From: an uncultured Clostridia bacterium
GTDB lineage: Bacteria; Bacillota; Clostridia; TANB77; CAG-508
Length of the DNA: 40,298 nt
Reading direction: 5' to 3'
NCBI GenBank assembly: GCA_944393485.1
Contig: CALYAJ010000014.1
Coordinates: forward strand, 1-40,298
Shown here one piece after another: positions 15,758 to 25,910 of this stretch (the stretch's first letter is position 1; each line of letters begins with the position of its first letter). Made by a program: the position numbers and the translations under genes. Below the pieces are notes generated by a model. The model searched no databases, was not told the DNA's origin, and saw only the letters and a program-made list of their open reading frames with translations.

Positions 15758-15881
15758 AAACGTTTACATAAAAACACGAAAAACATATATTATAGATTTA
15801 AAAAAAATTCGAAAAATATATATAATCCTTAATTTTAAGGGCTTTTGTAGATTTTCTATCTGGAACAATTTACATAAAAAA

Positions 15882-15910
15882 TGAACTCCAAGGACCGTCC
15901 CTAAAGTTCA
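15882..15910. repeat. REP-like palindrome, copy 3
   Basis: Same 29-bp unit with two base changes in the left arm (CTCC for CTTT). It ends 1 base from the AAAGGAGAGG ribosome site of dnaE, so its stem lies in the dnaE leader. Confidence 0.8.
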
Positions 15911-15923
15911 AAAGGAGAGGAAA

Positions 15924-18900
15924 ATGCCTGATTTTGTACACTTACACATACATAGTGAGTTTAGTTTATTAGATGGAGCAAATAGAATAAAAGATTTGCC
16001 TGTAAGGGCGAAAGAACTCGGAATGAAAGCAATGGCAATAACAGACCATGGTGTTATGTATGGTGTTATTGACTTTTATAAAGCTTGCAAAAAAGAAGGT
16101 ATCAAACCAATAATTGGTTGTGAAGTATATGTAGCTTCACGAACGAGATTTGATAAAGAACCTCAAGATAAAAAATATTATCATTTGATATTGCTTGCAA
16201 AAGATAATAAAGGATATCAAAATTTAAGTAAATTAGTTTCTTTAGGATTTACAGAAGGTTATTATTATAAACCTCGTATAGATTTAGAAATACTAGAAAA
16301 ATATCACGAAGGAATAATTTGTTTAAGTGGATGTTTAGCGGGAAGCGTAAGTCAAGCAATATTAAATGGAAACATAGAAGAGGCTGAAAATGTTGCAAAA
16401 TGGCATAAGAATGTATTTGGAGAAGATTATTACTTGGAAATACAAAATAATGGTGTAAAAGAACAAGTAATGGTTAATCAAAAGATAATTCAAATAGCAA
16501 GAAGATTGGATATTCCAATTGTTGCAACAAATGATGCACATTATCTAAAAAAAGAAGATGCATATAATCATGAAGTTTTGCTTTGCATACAAACTGGAAA
16601 ACGTATGACTGATGAAGATAGAATGAGATTTGAAACAGATGAACTATATGTAAAATCACCAGAGGAAATGTCTGAATATTTTAAAAATTTTCCAGATGCT
16701 ATAGAAAACACAGTTAAAATAGCAGAAAAATGTAATGTTGAGTTTGAATTTGGTCATACAATTCTGCCTAATTATGATGTGCCACCAGAATATGCTACAC
16801 ATTATGATTATTTTAAAAAATTATGTGATGATGGTATAAAGAAAAGATATGGTGAAAATCCATCACAAGAAATATTAGATAGAGCAGAATATGAGTTAAA
16901 AATTATCTCACAAATGGGATATGTAGATTATTATTTAATAGTTTGGGATTATATAAATTATGCTAAATCTGTAGGTATACCAGTTGGCCCAGGACGTGGA
17001 TCAGGAGCTGGTTCAATTTTAGCATATGCAATAGGGATCACAGATATTGATCCAATGAAATATAATCTACTATTCGAAAGATTTTTAAATCCAGAAAGAA
17101 TAAGTATGCCTGATTTTGACGTAGACTTTTGTTATGAAAGAAGAGGAGAAGTAATTGATTATGTAGAAAGAAAATATGGTAAAGACCATGTTTCTCAGAT
17201 TATTACTTTTGGAACTATGTCTGCTAGAATGGTAATTCGTGATGTTGGAAGGGCCCTAGATATGCCATATGCTGAATGTGATAAATTAGCAAAAATGATA
17301 CCAAATGAGCTTCATATTACAATAAAAAAGGCAATGGAGCAAAATAAAGAACTAAGAGATTTATATGAAAATGATGATGAAATTCATAAAATGCTAGACA
17401 TTGCAATGGCTTTAGAAGGAATGCCAAGACAGGCTTCAACACATGCTTGTGGTATAGTTATAACAAAAGAACCTGTAGATACATATGTGCCTTTATATGT
17501 AAGAGATGGACAAATATCAACACAATTTATAATGACAACATTAGAAGAACTAGGACTTCTAAAAATGGACTTCTTAGGACTTAGAACACTTACAGTTATA
17601 CAAGATGCAATAAATTTAGTAAAAGAAAATAGGGGAATTGATGTTGAATTTGATAAAGACATGAATGATCCAAAAGTATATAAATTATGGCAAAATGGTG
17701 AGTCTGTTGGGATATTCCAATTTGAAAGCCAAGGTATGACAAACTTTATGAAGGAATTAAAACCAGACTGTTTAGAAGATATTATAGCTGGAGTTTCTTT
17801 ATACAGACCTGGACCAATGGATCAAATACCTAGATATATAAAAAATAAAAAAGATCCAGAACATGCAGAATATACACATCCATCATTAATACCAATTTTA
17901 AAAGTTACATATGGATGTATGGTATACCAAGAGCAAGTTATGCAAATAGTTCGTGACTTGGCAGGATATTCTTTAGGAAGAGCTGACCTAGTAAGACGTG
18001 CAATGGGTAAGAAAAAGCTTGATGTAATGGCAAAAGAAAGAGAATATTTTATTCATGGACAAACAGATGAAAATGGAAATGTAGTTATTCCAGGTTGTGT
18101 AAGAAATGGAATAGATGAAGCATCTGCAAATAAAATATTTGATGAAATGGCAGAGTTTGCCAAATATGCATTTAATAAAAGCCATGCAGCAGCTTATGCG
18201 GTTGTATCATATAGAACAGCATATCTAAAAGCATATTATCCAGAAGAATTTATGGCAGCAACATTAAATAGCTATTTAGGAAACTTAGATAAAATCCCAA
18301 TGTATATTGATGAATGTAAAAGACTAAAAATAGATATATTAAAACCAGACATTAATAAAAGCTTTACAAAATTTACAGTTGATAATGGAAAAATAAGATT
18401 TGGTTTAGGAAGTGTAAAAAATGTTGGAATTGGAGCTGTAAATTCTATTGTAAAAGAAAGAGAAGAAAATGGGCCATATGAAAGCTTTACAGATTTCTGC
18501 GAAAGAATGAAAAATGAAACTGTAAATAAAAAATGTATAGAAAGTTTAATAAGAGCTGGAGCATTTGACGAATTTGAACAAACAAGAGCAACATTACTTG
18601 CTTCTTTTGAGGGAATATTGGATACAATTCAAGATACAAATAGAAAAAGTTTTGCAGGACAAGTAACAATGTTTGATTTAGCAGCTCCTGAAGACAATGT
18701 GAATGAACTTAAATATACATTTAATGAACAAAAAGAGTTTTCAGAAAAAGATTTACTTTCAATGGAAAAAGAAATGCTTGGAATATATATTTCAGGTCAT
18801 CCGCTTGAAAAGTTAAGAACTCAAATTGAAAGTGAAACAAATATTAATTCTATGAAGCTTAAAGAATTTGCAAACCTACAATCAACAGTATTGGATGAGG

Positions 18901-19406
18901 GAGAATTTATTGCAAGAAAAAATGAATATAAAGATGGACAATTTGTAAAATATGCAGGAATTATTACTAGTGTAAAGAAAAAATACACAAAAAATAATAC
19001 AATAATGGCATTTGTAACAGTTGAAGACTTATATGGCACAATAGAAATAATAGTATTTGAAAATTGTTATAATGAATCATCAAAATACTTGGTAGAAGAG
19101 AGCATTGTAATGGTAGAGGGAAGGCTAAGTATAAGAGAAGATGATGAACCTAAAATTGTTGCAAGGACAATAAAACCATTCGGAGAAAATTCTAGAAAAG
19201 TATTAACAATAGACATAAATGGAATGGAAGAACCAGAAAAAGATAAGCTAAGAGGAATAATAAGATTCTTTCATGGCGACAGAAATAATATGCCAGTACA
19301 AATTATGGAAGATGGAGAACTAAAACCATGTGGAGCTATTTTCTTTACAGATGAAATTTTAAAAGAATTTGAAGAAATAGTAGGAAAAGAAAGAATAGAG
19401 ATATAG
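15924..19406 (+). CDS. dnaE: DNA polymerase III alpha subunit, DnaE type
   Basis: The 1160-residue replicative polymerase has an N-terminal PHP domain (H-L-H-I-H-S-E-F-S-L-L-D-G, 6-18). The palm has P-G-R-G-S-G-A-G-S (about 355-363) and the catalytic P-D-F-D-V-D-F (about 395-402). Fingers, helix-hairpin-helix (about 830-900) and an OB domain (about 1005-1080, V-K-Y-A-G-I-I-T-S-V) follow. It ends in a tau-binding-like region. Length is normal for DnaE1-type and the order (PHP first, no exonuclease insert) rules out PolC. In Firmicutes DnaE extends primers for PolC, or in some lineages replicates alone. The gene is monocistronic. Confidence 0.97.
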   Translation: MPDFVHLHIHSEFSLLDGANRIKDLPVRAKELGMKAMAITDHGVMYGVIDFYKACKKEGIKPIIGCEVYVASRTRFDKEPQDKKYYHLILLAKDNKGYQNLSKLVSLGFTEGYYYKPRIDLEILEKYHEGIICLSGCLAGSVSQAILNGNIEEAENVAKWHKNVFGEDYYLEIQNNGVKEQVMVNQKIIQIARRLDIPIVATNDAHYLKKEDAYNHEVLLCIQTGKRMTDEDRMRFETDELYVKSPEEMSEYFKNFPDAIENTVKIAEKCNVEFEFGHTILPNYDVPPEYATHYDYFKKLCDDGIKKRYGENPSQEILDRAEYELKIISQMGYVDYYLIVWDYINYAKSVGIPVGPGRGSGAGSILAYAIGITDIDPMKYNLLFERFLNPERISMPDFDVDFCYERRGEVIDYVERKYGKDHVSQIITFGTMSARMVIRDVGRALDMPYAECDKLAKMIPNELHITIKKAMEQNKELRDLYENDDEIHKMLDIAMALEGMPRQASTHACGIVITKEPVDTYVPLYVRDGQISTQFIMTTLEELGLLKMDFLGLRTLTVIQDAINLVKENRGIDVEFDKDMNDPKVYKLWQNGESVGIFQFESQGMTNFMKELKPDCLEDIIAGVSLYRPGPMDQIPRYIKNKKDPEHAEYTHPSLIPILKVTYGCMVYQEQVMQIVRDLAGYSLGRADLVRRAMGKKKLDVMAKEREYFIHGQTDENGNVVIPGCVRNGIDEASANKIFDEMAEFAKYAFNKSHAAAYAVVSYRTAYLKAYYPEEFMAATLNSYLGNLDKIPMYIDECKRLKIDILKPDINKSFTKFTVDNGKIRFGLGSVKNVGIGAVNSIVKEREENGPYESFTDFCERMKNETVNKKCIESLIRAGAFDEFEQTRATLLASFEGILDTIQDTNRKSFAGQVTMFDLAAPEDNVNELKYTFNEQKEFSEKDLLSMEKEMLGIYISGHPLEKLRTQIESETNINSMKLKEFANLQSTVLDEGEFIARKNEYKDGQFVKYAGIITSVKKKYTKNNTIMAFVTVEDLYGTIEIIVFENCYNESSKYLVEESIVMVEGRLSIREDDEPKIVARTIKPFGENSRKVLTIDINGMEEPEKDKLRGIIRFFHGDRNNMPVQIMEDGELKPCGAIFFTDEILKEFEEIVGKERIEI

Positions 19407-19469
19407 TGATGAGGAATCGTCATTCTTTTACATAGCTATTTTCAAATAAATAGAAAAAAACATAAGAAG

Positions 19470-19562
19470 GTGTTCTAAAATAGGAGACTAAGAAACAAAA
19501 AATCCAACTCTTATCGAGCTGGATTTTGCCTTTCGGAGTCCTATTTTAGGACACTTTTTTTA
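19470..19562. terminator. nested bidirectional terminator
   Basis: Outer arms GTGTTCTAAAATAGGA and TCCTATTTTAGGACAC pair with one G-T. They enclose an inner hairpin AATCCAACTC/GAGCTGGATT. T runs follow on both strands. It lies between converging dnaE and the P-type ATPase gene. Confidence 0.8.
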
Positions 19563-19570
19563 AAATATTA

Positions 19571-22189
19571 TTATAACCATTCACCATATTTTTTAATATA
19601 TCTATGTTTAGCAAATTGAGCAATTATACAGTATACAATTGGTGTTATAAATATTAATGCCATAAATCTTAATGGGATTTCTACTAATCCAATTGCAGCT
19701 CCTAATGGTGTAAAAGGAACTAATATTGCAAGTAATGATACTATGATTGATGACATATACACTGGTTTTGCTGCATTACTTTGTAAAAATGGAACTTTTG
19801 ATGTTCTAATAACATGCATTCCAAATAAATTAGATATAATTCCATATGAGAACCATATTGTTTGGAATAAAGCTGCATCATTTGGTCCAAGACCAAATAC
19901 AAACCAAAGCATTGCAAATACGATTAAATCAAAACATGAGCTTAAAGGTCCCATTGCAATCATGAATTTTTGAATAGCTTTAATACTCCATTTTCTAGGT
20001 TTCTTTAAAGCTTCACTGTCTACATTGTCAAAAGGTAATGTTAATTGTCCAATATCATATAATAAACTTTGTACAAGTAATTGTATTGGTGTAATAGGGA
20101 AGAATGGAAGTAAAATACTTGCTATTAATACAGATGTAACTTCACCAAAATTAAAACTTACAGCAAGTTTAATATATTTTAGTAAATTAGAAAATGTTTT
20201 TCTACCTTCTGTAACACCATCTAATAATACATTAAGATCTTTTTCTAGCAATATAATATCTGCAGTTTCTTTAGCTATATCAACAGCTGTATCTACTGAA
20301 ACACCTACATCAGCATTTGTAAGAGAAGGTGTATCATTAATTCCATCCCCCATATATCCAACAACATTTCCGCTTTGTTTTAATAAACGAATTATTCTTG
20401 CTTTTTGAATTGGTGATAATTTAGCAAATACATTGTGTTTTCTTTTTAAAAGTCTAATTACACCACTATCAGGTAATTTATCGATTTCACTTCCAAGTAT
20501 TATTTTACTTGTTTTAATTCCAACTTTTTTACAAATACAGCCAGTAACTTCTGCATTATCTCCAGTAAGAACGATAACTCGGATACCAGCTTCATTCATA
20601 CGCTTAATTGCGGTAGTAGCAGATTCTTTTGGAGGATCTAAAAATCCTATAAATCCTGTAAGAATCATATTTGATTCATCAGATAAATCAAAATTTGCTT
20701 TACCAGTAACATCTTTTTCACATACTGCAATAACTCTTAAACCATCTTTATTTAGATTTGTAGAAATTTTTAAAATATTTTTCTTTATAGCAGGAGTAAT
20801 ATTAGAAATTTCATCTTTGTATGAAACTTTTGTACAAATATTTAGAATTTCTTCTACAGCTCCCTTTGTAATCATTTTTAGATGACTAGATTTATCTGTA
20901 ACTATAACTGATAACATTCTTCTAGTAAAATCAAATGGAATTTCATCAACAACTGCATAATCATTTTTTAAATGCTCTAATCCATTTTCTAAAGCACGAG
21001 CAATAACTGCTTTATCTATATTTCCATCTAATCCTGTTTGATGATAAGAATTTAGAAATGCATCTTCTAAAACACCAATATCTTCATCACCATTAATATC
21101 TAAATATTTTTCTAGTACGATTTTATCTTCTGTTAAAGTTCCAGTTTTATCTGTGCAAAAAACATTCATTGAACCAAAACTTTCAACAGAATCTAATTTT
21201 TTTACAATAGTTTTCTTTTTTGACATTCTTACAGCACCTTTAGATAAACAAGATGAAAGAATTACTGGTAGTAATAGAGGTGTAATTCCTATTGCTATAG
21301 CAACAGAGAATGTAAATGCTGTTAATAAATCATGTTTCCAAACATTTACTATAAATGTTAGAGGAATCATAAAAATCATAAATTTAGTTAATAATTTACT
21401 AATATTTTCTATTCCTTTTTGGAATTCAGTTTTTGGTTTTCCTGTTGTAATTGAATGAGCGACTTGTCCAAAATAAGTATCATCAGCTACTTTTACTACA
21501 ACACATTTTGCAGAACCACTAACTACATTTGTTCCCATAAAACATATATCGTCTAAGTCTGTAATACTTTCTAAATCATCTATAGATTCCATTTCTGTAT
21601 CTGGTAATTTTTTTATAGAATCAGATTCACCTGTAATAGAAGATTGCCCAACAAATAAATCTTTTGCTTCTAAAACTCTTAAATCAGCTGGAACCATATC
21701 ACCTGCAGATAAAGATACTATATCTCCAACAGTAAATTCTTTAAATGGAATTTTTATTTTCTCACCATTTCTTATAACAGTACCTTTTGTTTGAACTAAT
21801 TCTTTTAGTTTCTCTGCAGCTTTATTAGAACGAAATTCCTCAAAAAATTCCAAAAAAGTACTAATTAAAACTAAGCAAATAATTACAATTATATTTGCTG
21901 GATTAGGATTTGCTGGCAAAACTATATCTGTATAAATTAAAACAAGCGAAATTCCTAACAAAATAGCATTAAACGGACTAAATAAACTTTCGAAAAAGTA
22001 GTGATACCAGCGCTTAGGCTTAGCACCACTTATTTGATTTTCACCATATCTTTTTTGATTCTCTTCTACTTGAGAAGTAGTTAAACCAGTCATATTTATT
22101 TTATGTTTAGAGATAAAGTCAGTTTTTTTAGTAAGAGCTAAATCTCCATATTCTTTTTTTACATCATATTCTTCAATCTTTTGTGCCAT
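19571..22189 (-). CDS. mgtA: P-type ATPase, magnesium-translocating MgtA/MgtB type
   Basis: The roughly 872-residue pump imports Mg2+ using ATP. It has an N-terminal cation-ATPase segment (G-L-T-T-S-Q-V-E-E), the actuator loop T-G-E-S (about 187-190), the phosphorylation site D-K-T-G-T-L-T (Asp at about 346), F-L-N-S-Y-H-Q-T-G-L typical of MgtA/B, the hinge G-D-G-I-N-D-T-P-S-L (about 612-621) and ten or so helices. Of two adjacent ATGs the second (22189) is better spaced from GGAGG. It follows the glycosyltransferase gene by 16 bases, so both share a transcript. No Mg riboswitch is seen near it. Ca2+ transport is a less likely alternative. Confidence 0.87.
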   Translation of the reverse strand: MAQKIEEYDVKKEYGDLALTKKTDFISKHKINMTGLTTSQVEENQKRYGENQISGAKPKRWYHYFFESLFSPFNAILLGISLVLIYTDIVLPANPNPANIIVIICLVLISTFLEFFEEFRSNKAAEKLKELVQTKGTVIRNGEKIKIPFKEFTVGDIVSLSAGDMVPADLRVLEAKDLFVGQSSITGESDSIKKLPDTEMESIDDLESITDLDDICFMGTNVVSGSAKCVVVKVADDTYFGQVAHSITTGKPKTEFQKGIENISKLLTKFMIFMIPLTFIVNVWKHDLLTAFTFSVAIAIGITPLLLPVILSSCLSKGAVRMSKKKTIVKKLDSVESFGSMNVFCTDKTGTLTEDKIVLEKYLDINGDEDIGVLEDAFLNSYHQTGLDGNIDKAVIARALENGLEHLKNDYAVVDEIPFDFTRRMLSVIVTDKSSHLKMITKGAVEEILNICTKVSYKDEISNITPAIKKNILKISTNLNKDGLRVIAVCEKDVTGKANFDLSDESNMILTGFIGFLDPPKESATTAIKRMNEAGIRVIVLTGDNAEVTGCICKKVGIKTSKIILGSEIDKLPDSGVIRLLKRKHNVFAKLSPIQKARIIRLLKQSGNVVGYMGDGINDTPSLTNADVGVSVDTAVDIAKETADIILLEKDLNVLLDGVTEGRKTFSNLLKYIKLAVSFNFGEVTSVLIASILLPFFPITPIQLLVQSLLYDIGQLTLPFDNVDSEALKKPRKWSIKAIQKFMIAMGPLSSCFDLIVFAMLWFVFGLGPNDAALFQTIWFSYGIISNLFGMHVIRTSKVPFLQSNAAKPVYMSSIIVSLLAILVPFTPLGAAIGLVEIPLRFMALIFITPIVYCIIAQFAKHRYIKKYGEWL

Positions 22190-22205
22190 CATTAACCTCC
22201 AAAAT

Positions 22206-23330
22206 TTAACCTAATAATATTTTACAAATATCTTGAGTTGAATACTTTTTTGCTAAAAGTCTAGAATTTATTTTCATTTGTTTAAATTTTTCTGGATTAT
22301 TAAGGAGTGAATGTAAAATTTCACTTACATTACTACTAGATTTAATCCATATTCCAGCACCTTTAGATTCAAGAAATTCAGCATTTTGAGTTTCTTGTCC
22401 AGGTATTGGATTTATAACTATTATCGGAAGCCCAGAAGCCAAACTTTCTGACGAAGTAAGTCCACCAGGTTTTGTGACAACTAAATCTGCAACACTCATA
22501 AGTTCAGGAACATGATTTGTATATTCTATAATTTTAACATCTTCAGGCATATTAGAATTATTTACAAGTTCCTCAAATTTATTTTTCATTTTTTGATTTT
22601 TACCTGAAATTGCAACTATTTGTAAGTTTTCAAAATCATTTAAAAGTGAACTTAATACTTTTAAAGTTTTACTTTTTCCTAAACCAAATTCTCCTCCACC
22701 AAAAAACAAAATTGTTCTTTTATCCTTTTTTAAACCAAATTGTTCTAAAATTTCATCTTTATTATAGTGCATTAGAAATCTTTTCGATAAAGGGATTCCA
22801 GTTACATATATTTTTTCAGCTGGTACTTTTTTCTTAATTAAGTCTTCTTTCATTTTATTATGTGCAACAAAAAAATAATCAATACACTTTTTACCAACTA
22901 ACCATTGTTCATGTGGTGCAAAGTCTGTAAGTATAGATGCAATCTTTGCTTCAATTTTATGATGCTTTTTTAAATAACTACACATTTGGCTAGCAAAAGG
23001 ATGTGTAGAAATTATTAAATCAGGTTCAAATTCTTGTAATAAATTATTTAATTTGTGTGCAAGTATTTTGTTAGAAGTGCTGCTTATTTCAGCAATAGGG
23101 CCTTTTTGAGAGGTATAATAAATTGTTCCCCATGCCCATGGTGCTTTTTTTGCCATTTCTTTATAAGCAGCAGTAGTTAATTTCTCAAAATGCTTATTTA
23201 CATATTTCATACAATCTATCATTTCTACATTAATATCAGGATAATTACTAATTATGCATTCTCTTATAGAATTTGCTGCAGACAAATGTCCACCTCCATA
23301 AGATGCGTAAAAAATTAAAACTTTTTTCAT
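22206..23330 (-). CDS. glycolipid glycosyltransferase (MGDG synthase / UgtP-like, GT28)
   Basis: The 374-residue enzyme should add glucose or galactose to diacylglycerol at the inner membrane face. The MGDG-synthase domain opens with Y-A-S-Y-G-G-G-H (about 9-16) and has S-T-H-P-F at about 107. The C-terminal GT28 domain has F-F-G-G-G-E-F-G-L-G and the nucleotide-sugar motif T-K-P-G-G-L-T-S-S-E-S. The start at 23330 is chosen because GGAG lies 6 bases before it; ATG 23342 overlaps that site. It heads an operon with the Mg2+ pump gene. Sugar and acceptor cannot be fixed from sequence. Confidence 0.87.
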   Translation of the reverse strand: MKKVLIFYASYGGGHLSAANSIRECIISNYPDINVEMIDCMKYVNKHFEKLTTAAYKEMAKKAPWAWGTIYYTSQKGPIAEISSTSNKILAHKLNNLLQEFEPDLIISTHPFASQMCSYLKKHHKIEAKIASILTDFAPHEQWLVGKKCIDYFFVAHNKMKEDLIKKKVPAEKIYVTGIPLSKRFLMHYNKDEILEQFGLKKDKRTILFFGGGEFGLGKSKTLKVLSSLLNDFENLQIVAISGKNQKMKNKFEELVNNSNMPEDVKIIEYTNHVPELMSVADLVVTKPGGLTSSESLASGLPIIVINPIPGQETQNAEFLESKGAGIWIKSSSNVSEILHSLLNNPEKFKQMKINSRLLAKKYSTQDICKILLG

Positions 23331-23398
23331 TTTAATCTCCATTTCTTATTTCGTTTTGACCATTTTATCACAAGAAAAATTTTTTTCATAGGAATAAT

Positions 23399-23428
23399 TG
23401 AATAAATATGGAATTTTTACACAAAATA
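23399..23428 (+). promoter_or_regulatory. candidate sigma-G promoter for sleB
   Basis: TGAATA (23399-23404), 17 bases, CAAAATA (23422-23428). This resembles the sigma-G pattern (G-A-A-T-A and C-A-T-n-M-T-A) at all but one key base. Forespore expression is what sleB-ypeB needs. Confidence 0.4.
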
Positions 23429-23459
23429 TTTAAAAAGAATTAAGTTAGGAGGAAATATT

Positions 23460-23936
23460 TTGAAAAATTATTATAAAATATTAGCTCTTATGTTTATTAC
23501 TTTACTTATTATTTGTGGAATTTATTTGATTAATTCGGAAGAAGATGGCAATAAATCTTATGCTGCGAGTGCAAGTTCAACATCTGATTTACAGCTAATG
23601 GCAAGAGCAATTAATGGTGAAGCAAGAGGTGAGCCTTATGAAGGACAAGTTGCAGTTGGAGCAGTTATTTTAAATAGAGTAAAAAGTTCTAGTTTCCCGA
23701 ATACAATAGCTGGAGTAATTTATGAGCCAGGAGCTTTTACAGCTGTATCAGATGGACAGATAAATGTTCCTATAGCAGAAGATTCTACAGTTTATAAAGC
23801 TGCCCAAGATGCTTTAAATGGGTGGGACCCAACTGGTGGAGCGATATATTATTTTAATCCAGATACAGCTACAAATAAATGGATTTGGTCAAGACCTTTA
23901 ATTAAGCAAATAGGGAAACATAGATTTTGTAAATAA
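23460..23936 (+). CDS. sleB: spore cortex-lytic enzyme, SleB/CwlJ hydrolase
   Basis: The 158-residue protein hydrolyses spore cortex peptidoglycan at muramic lactam during germination. It has an N-terminal signal or anchor (6-25) and one Hydrolase_2 domain. The signature is L-M-A-R-A-I-N-G-E-A-R-G-E-P-Y-E-G-Q-V-A, with catalytic Glu54, ending in G-K-H-R-F. The N-terminal peptidoglycan-binding domain of Bacillus SleB is absent. Translation starts at TTG 23460 after AGGAGG. The adjacent ypeB identifies it as SleB rather than CwlJ. Confidence 0.9.
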   Translation: MKNYYKILALMFITLLIICGIYLINSEEDGNKSYAASASSTSDLQLMARAINGEARGEPYEGQVAVGAVILNRVKSSSFPNTIAGVIYEPGAFTAVSDGQINVPIAEDSTVYKAAQDALNGWDPTGGAIYYFNPDTATNKWIWSRPLIKQIGKHRFCK

Positions 23937-24029
23937 ATATATTTAGTAGATTTACTAAAAAAGGTGTAGTGTATAGTTATCTATAAAAAATAAATATATT
24001 ATCCAAAAAAGAAAGAGAGGAATGAAAAT

Positions 24030-25421
24030 ATGAATATAAAAGAAAAAGTTATTGACTGGAAAGATAGATTAAAAGATAGACATATGCTAACAATAATAGT
24101 TGTTTTAATATCAATAATTGCAATTTTAGCATTAGTGATTTACAAAAAACAAACTGAATATAGACAAGCATCAGAAAATTCATATAATCAAGCATTTTAT
24201 GAATTAGTAGACTATGTTCAAAATGTAGAAAATTATTTAGGAAAATCTCTTATATCTACAACTCCAGAACATGGAGCAGAAACATTAACAAATGTATGGA
24301 AAGAAGCAAATTTAGCACAGACTTATTTGTCACAACTACCAATAAGCAGTAATGAATTAGAAAACACATCAAAATTTTTAAATCAAGTAAGTGATTATAG
24401 TTATTCATTATCAAGAAAAAATATTAATAATGAATCATTAACACAAGAAGATTTAGATAACTTAAAAGAATTACATGAATATAGTGTTAATTTGGAAAAT
24501 GTGTTAAATCAATTATCAAATGATATAAATGATGGAAGAGTAAAATGGGGAGAGCTTGAAAGTAAAGGAAGTAGCGTTTTTGCAAGAGAAGTTAGCAATA
24601 TTTCAAAAGATAGCTTTAAAAATATAGAACAAGAATTTCATGAATATGCAGGATTAATTTATGATGGAGCATTTTCAGAACATATAACAAGAGCTAATAA
24701 GGTTGGATTAACAGGAGATGACATAGACGAAGAAAAAGCAAAAAGTATTGCTAGTGAATTTGTAGGAAATGATAGAATAGAAGAAATAAATTTTAATTCA
24801 TTTTCAGAAAATGCCGATATACCAACATTTGATTTTACAATAAAATTAAAAGATGAAGAAAATGCAAGTGATGTAAGTATATCTATAACTAAAAAAGGTG
24901 GACATATATTGTATAGCAATTTTGATAGAAATGTTGAATCAGAAAATATAGATGAAGAAACAGCTAAAGAATTAGGAATAAAATATTTAGAAGAAAAAGG
25001 ATATAAAAATATGAAAGCAACTTATTATATAAAAGAAGAAGGAATAATGACAGTTAATTATGCATATGTTCAAAATGATGTAACAATGTATCCGGATTTA
25101 ATAAAATTAAAAATAGCATTAGATAATGGAGAAATATTAGGAATAGAAACACAAGGATATTTAAATTCACATACAGAAAGAAGCTTAGAAAGTCCAAAAA
25201 TAAGTAAAGAAGAAGCAAAAGAAAAATTAAATAAAAATTTAGACATAAAATCAGAGGGATTAGCTGTAATTCCAACAGAATACAAGACAGAAATTCTATG
25301 TTGGGAATTTAAAGGAACAGTTGATGGAACAGACTTTTTAGTATATATAAATGCAGCAAATGGAAAAGAAGAAGATATATTAACAATAGTAAACACACCA
25401 AACGGAACTCTAACTATGTAA
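24030..25421 (+). CDS. ypeB: germination protein YpeB
   Basis: The 463-residue protein protects and localises SleB in the spore. It has an N-terminal membrane helix (about 19-40), a helical region (about 45-220) and three PepSY-type modules in the C-terminal half (from about 232, 305 and 385), each beginning D-E-E-x-A-K or S-K-E-E-A-K-E. It ends T-P-N-G-T-L-T-M. GAGAGGA precedes the ATG. The 93-base gap after sleB has no clear terminator, so the two are probably cotranscribed. Confidence 0.93.
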   Translation: MNIKEKVIDWKDRLKDRHMLTIIVVLISIIAILALVIYKKQTEYRQASENSYNQAFYELVDYVQNVENYLGKSLISTTPEHGAETLTNVWKEANLAQTYLSQLPISSNELENTSKFLNQVSDYSYSLSRKNINNESLTQEDLDNLKELHEYSVNLENVLNQLSNDINDGRVKWGELESKGSSVFAREVSNISKDSFKNIEQEFHEYAGLIYDGAFSEHITRANKVGLTGDDIDEEKAKSIASEFVGNDRIEEINFNSFSENADIPTFDFTIKLKDEENASDVSISITKKGGHILYSNFDRNVESENIDEETAKELGIKYLEEKGYKNMKATYYIKEEGIMTVNYAYVQNDVTMYPDLIKLKIALDNGEILGIETQGYLNSHTERSLESPKISKEEAKEKLNKNLDIKSEGLAVIPTEYKTEILCWEFKGTVDGTDFLVYINAANGKEEDILTIVNTPNGTLTM

Positions 25422-25427
25422 ACTAAA

Positions 25428-25456
25428 TGAACTTTAGGGACGGTCCTTAAAGTTCA
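25428..25456. repeat. REP-like palindrome, copy 4 (reverse orientation)
   Basis: 29-bp near-perfect palindrome TGAACTTTAgGGAC-c... with arms extending to 25425-25459 (AAATGAAC/GTTCATTT). It lies 6 bases after the ypeB stop and may act as its 3' stem. Confidence 0.85.
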
Positions 25457-25591
25457 TTTGCTTTACGTAAATACTGCAAAATCTAATTTATGTATATACA
25501 AATCAACTACAAGTTAGTAAAATTATGTAAATGTAGCAAAATTTACTTGATAACGAAATGTTAATTCAGTCAAGATGATAGAAAGGGAAAA

Positions 25592-25747
25592 ATGGTAGAT
25601 ACAGGTAAAATTCCATCAGAGGACGAGAATGCGGAAAGATACAAAAAAGAGGATGACGAATCTTGGGTATATAAAGATTTTGGAATAAGAATTAAAAATA
25701 GTTTAAAGAATTACTTTATTCAAATTCAGGAATGTAGTTCATCTTAA
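25592..25747 (+). CDS. possible small acidic protein (51 residues)
   Basis: The frame reads M-V-D-T-G-K-I-P-S-E-D-E-N-A-E-R and ends Q-I-Q-E-C-S-S-S. GAAAGGG lies a few bases before the ATG. The protein is charged at the N-terminus and more hydrophobic later (Y-F-I-Q-I-Q). I do not recognise it. The composition is protein-like rather than random AT repeats, but without homologues it stays tentative. Confidence 0.35.
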   Translation: MVDTGKIPSEDENAERYKKEDDESWVYKDFGIRIKNSLKNYFIQIQECSSS

Positions 25748-25869
25748 TTAATATTAAAAAGGAGTGGAAGAGCGATAGGTTATTGCCTTGCTATGTAGGT
25801 GTAGATAGTTATCATTCTTATACTGAAATGTCTAAAGTCAAAAATAAATGAAAAAGAAGTAACAGAAAT

Positions 25870-25910
25870 GACCTTGTGCAAGATTTGCATAGAGGTCTCT
25901 TATATTTTTT
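25870..25910 (+). terminator. terminator-like hairpin in the gap before gdpP
   Basis: GACCT...TGTGCA pairs with TGCATA...AGGTC (11 bp, one bulge), followed by TCTTATATTTTTT. It could end a short transcript covering the small frame at 25592. The segment 25748-25869 holds another short open stretch (L-L-P-C-Y-V-G-V-D-S-Y-H-S-Y-T-E-M-S) with no usable start. I see no known RNA family. Confidence 0.5.

Noticed and set aside
22190..22205. Mg2+ riboswitch controlling the MgtA-type gene
   Set aside because: Only 16 bases separate it from the upstream gene, leaving no room. None was recognised before the operon.
25748..25860. Known riboswitch (c-di-GMP, lysine, SAM) in the gap before gdpP
   Set aside because: None of the conserved cores I know could be found.
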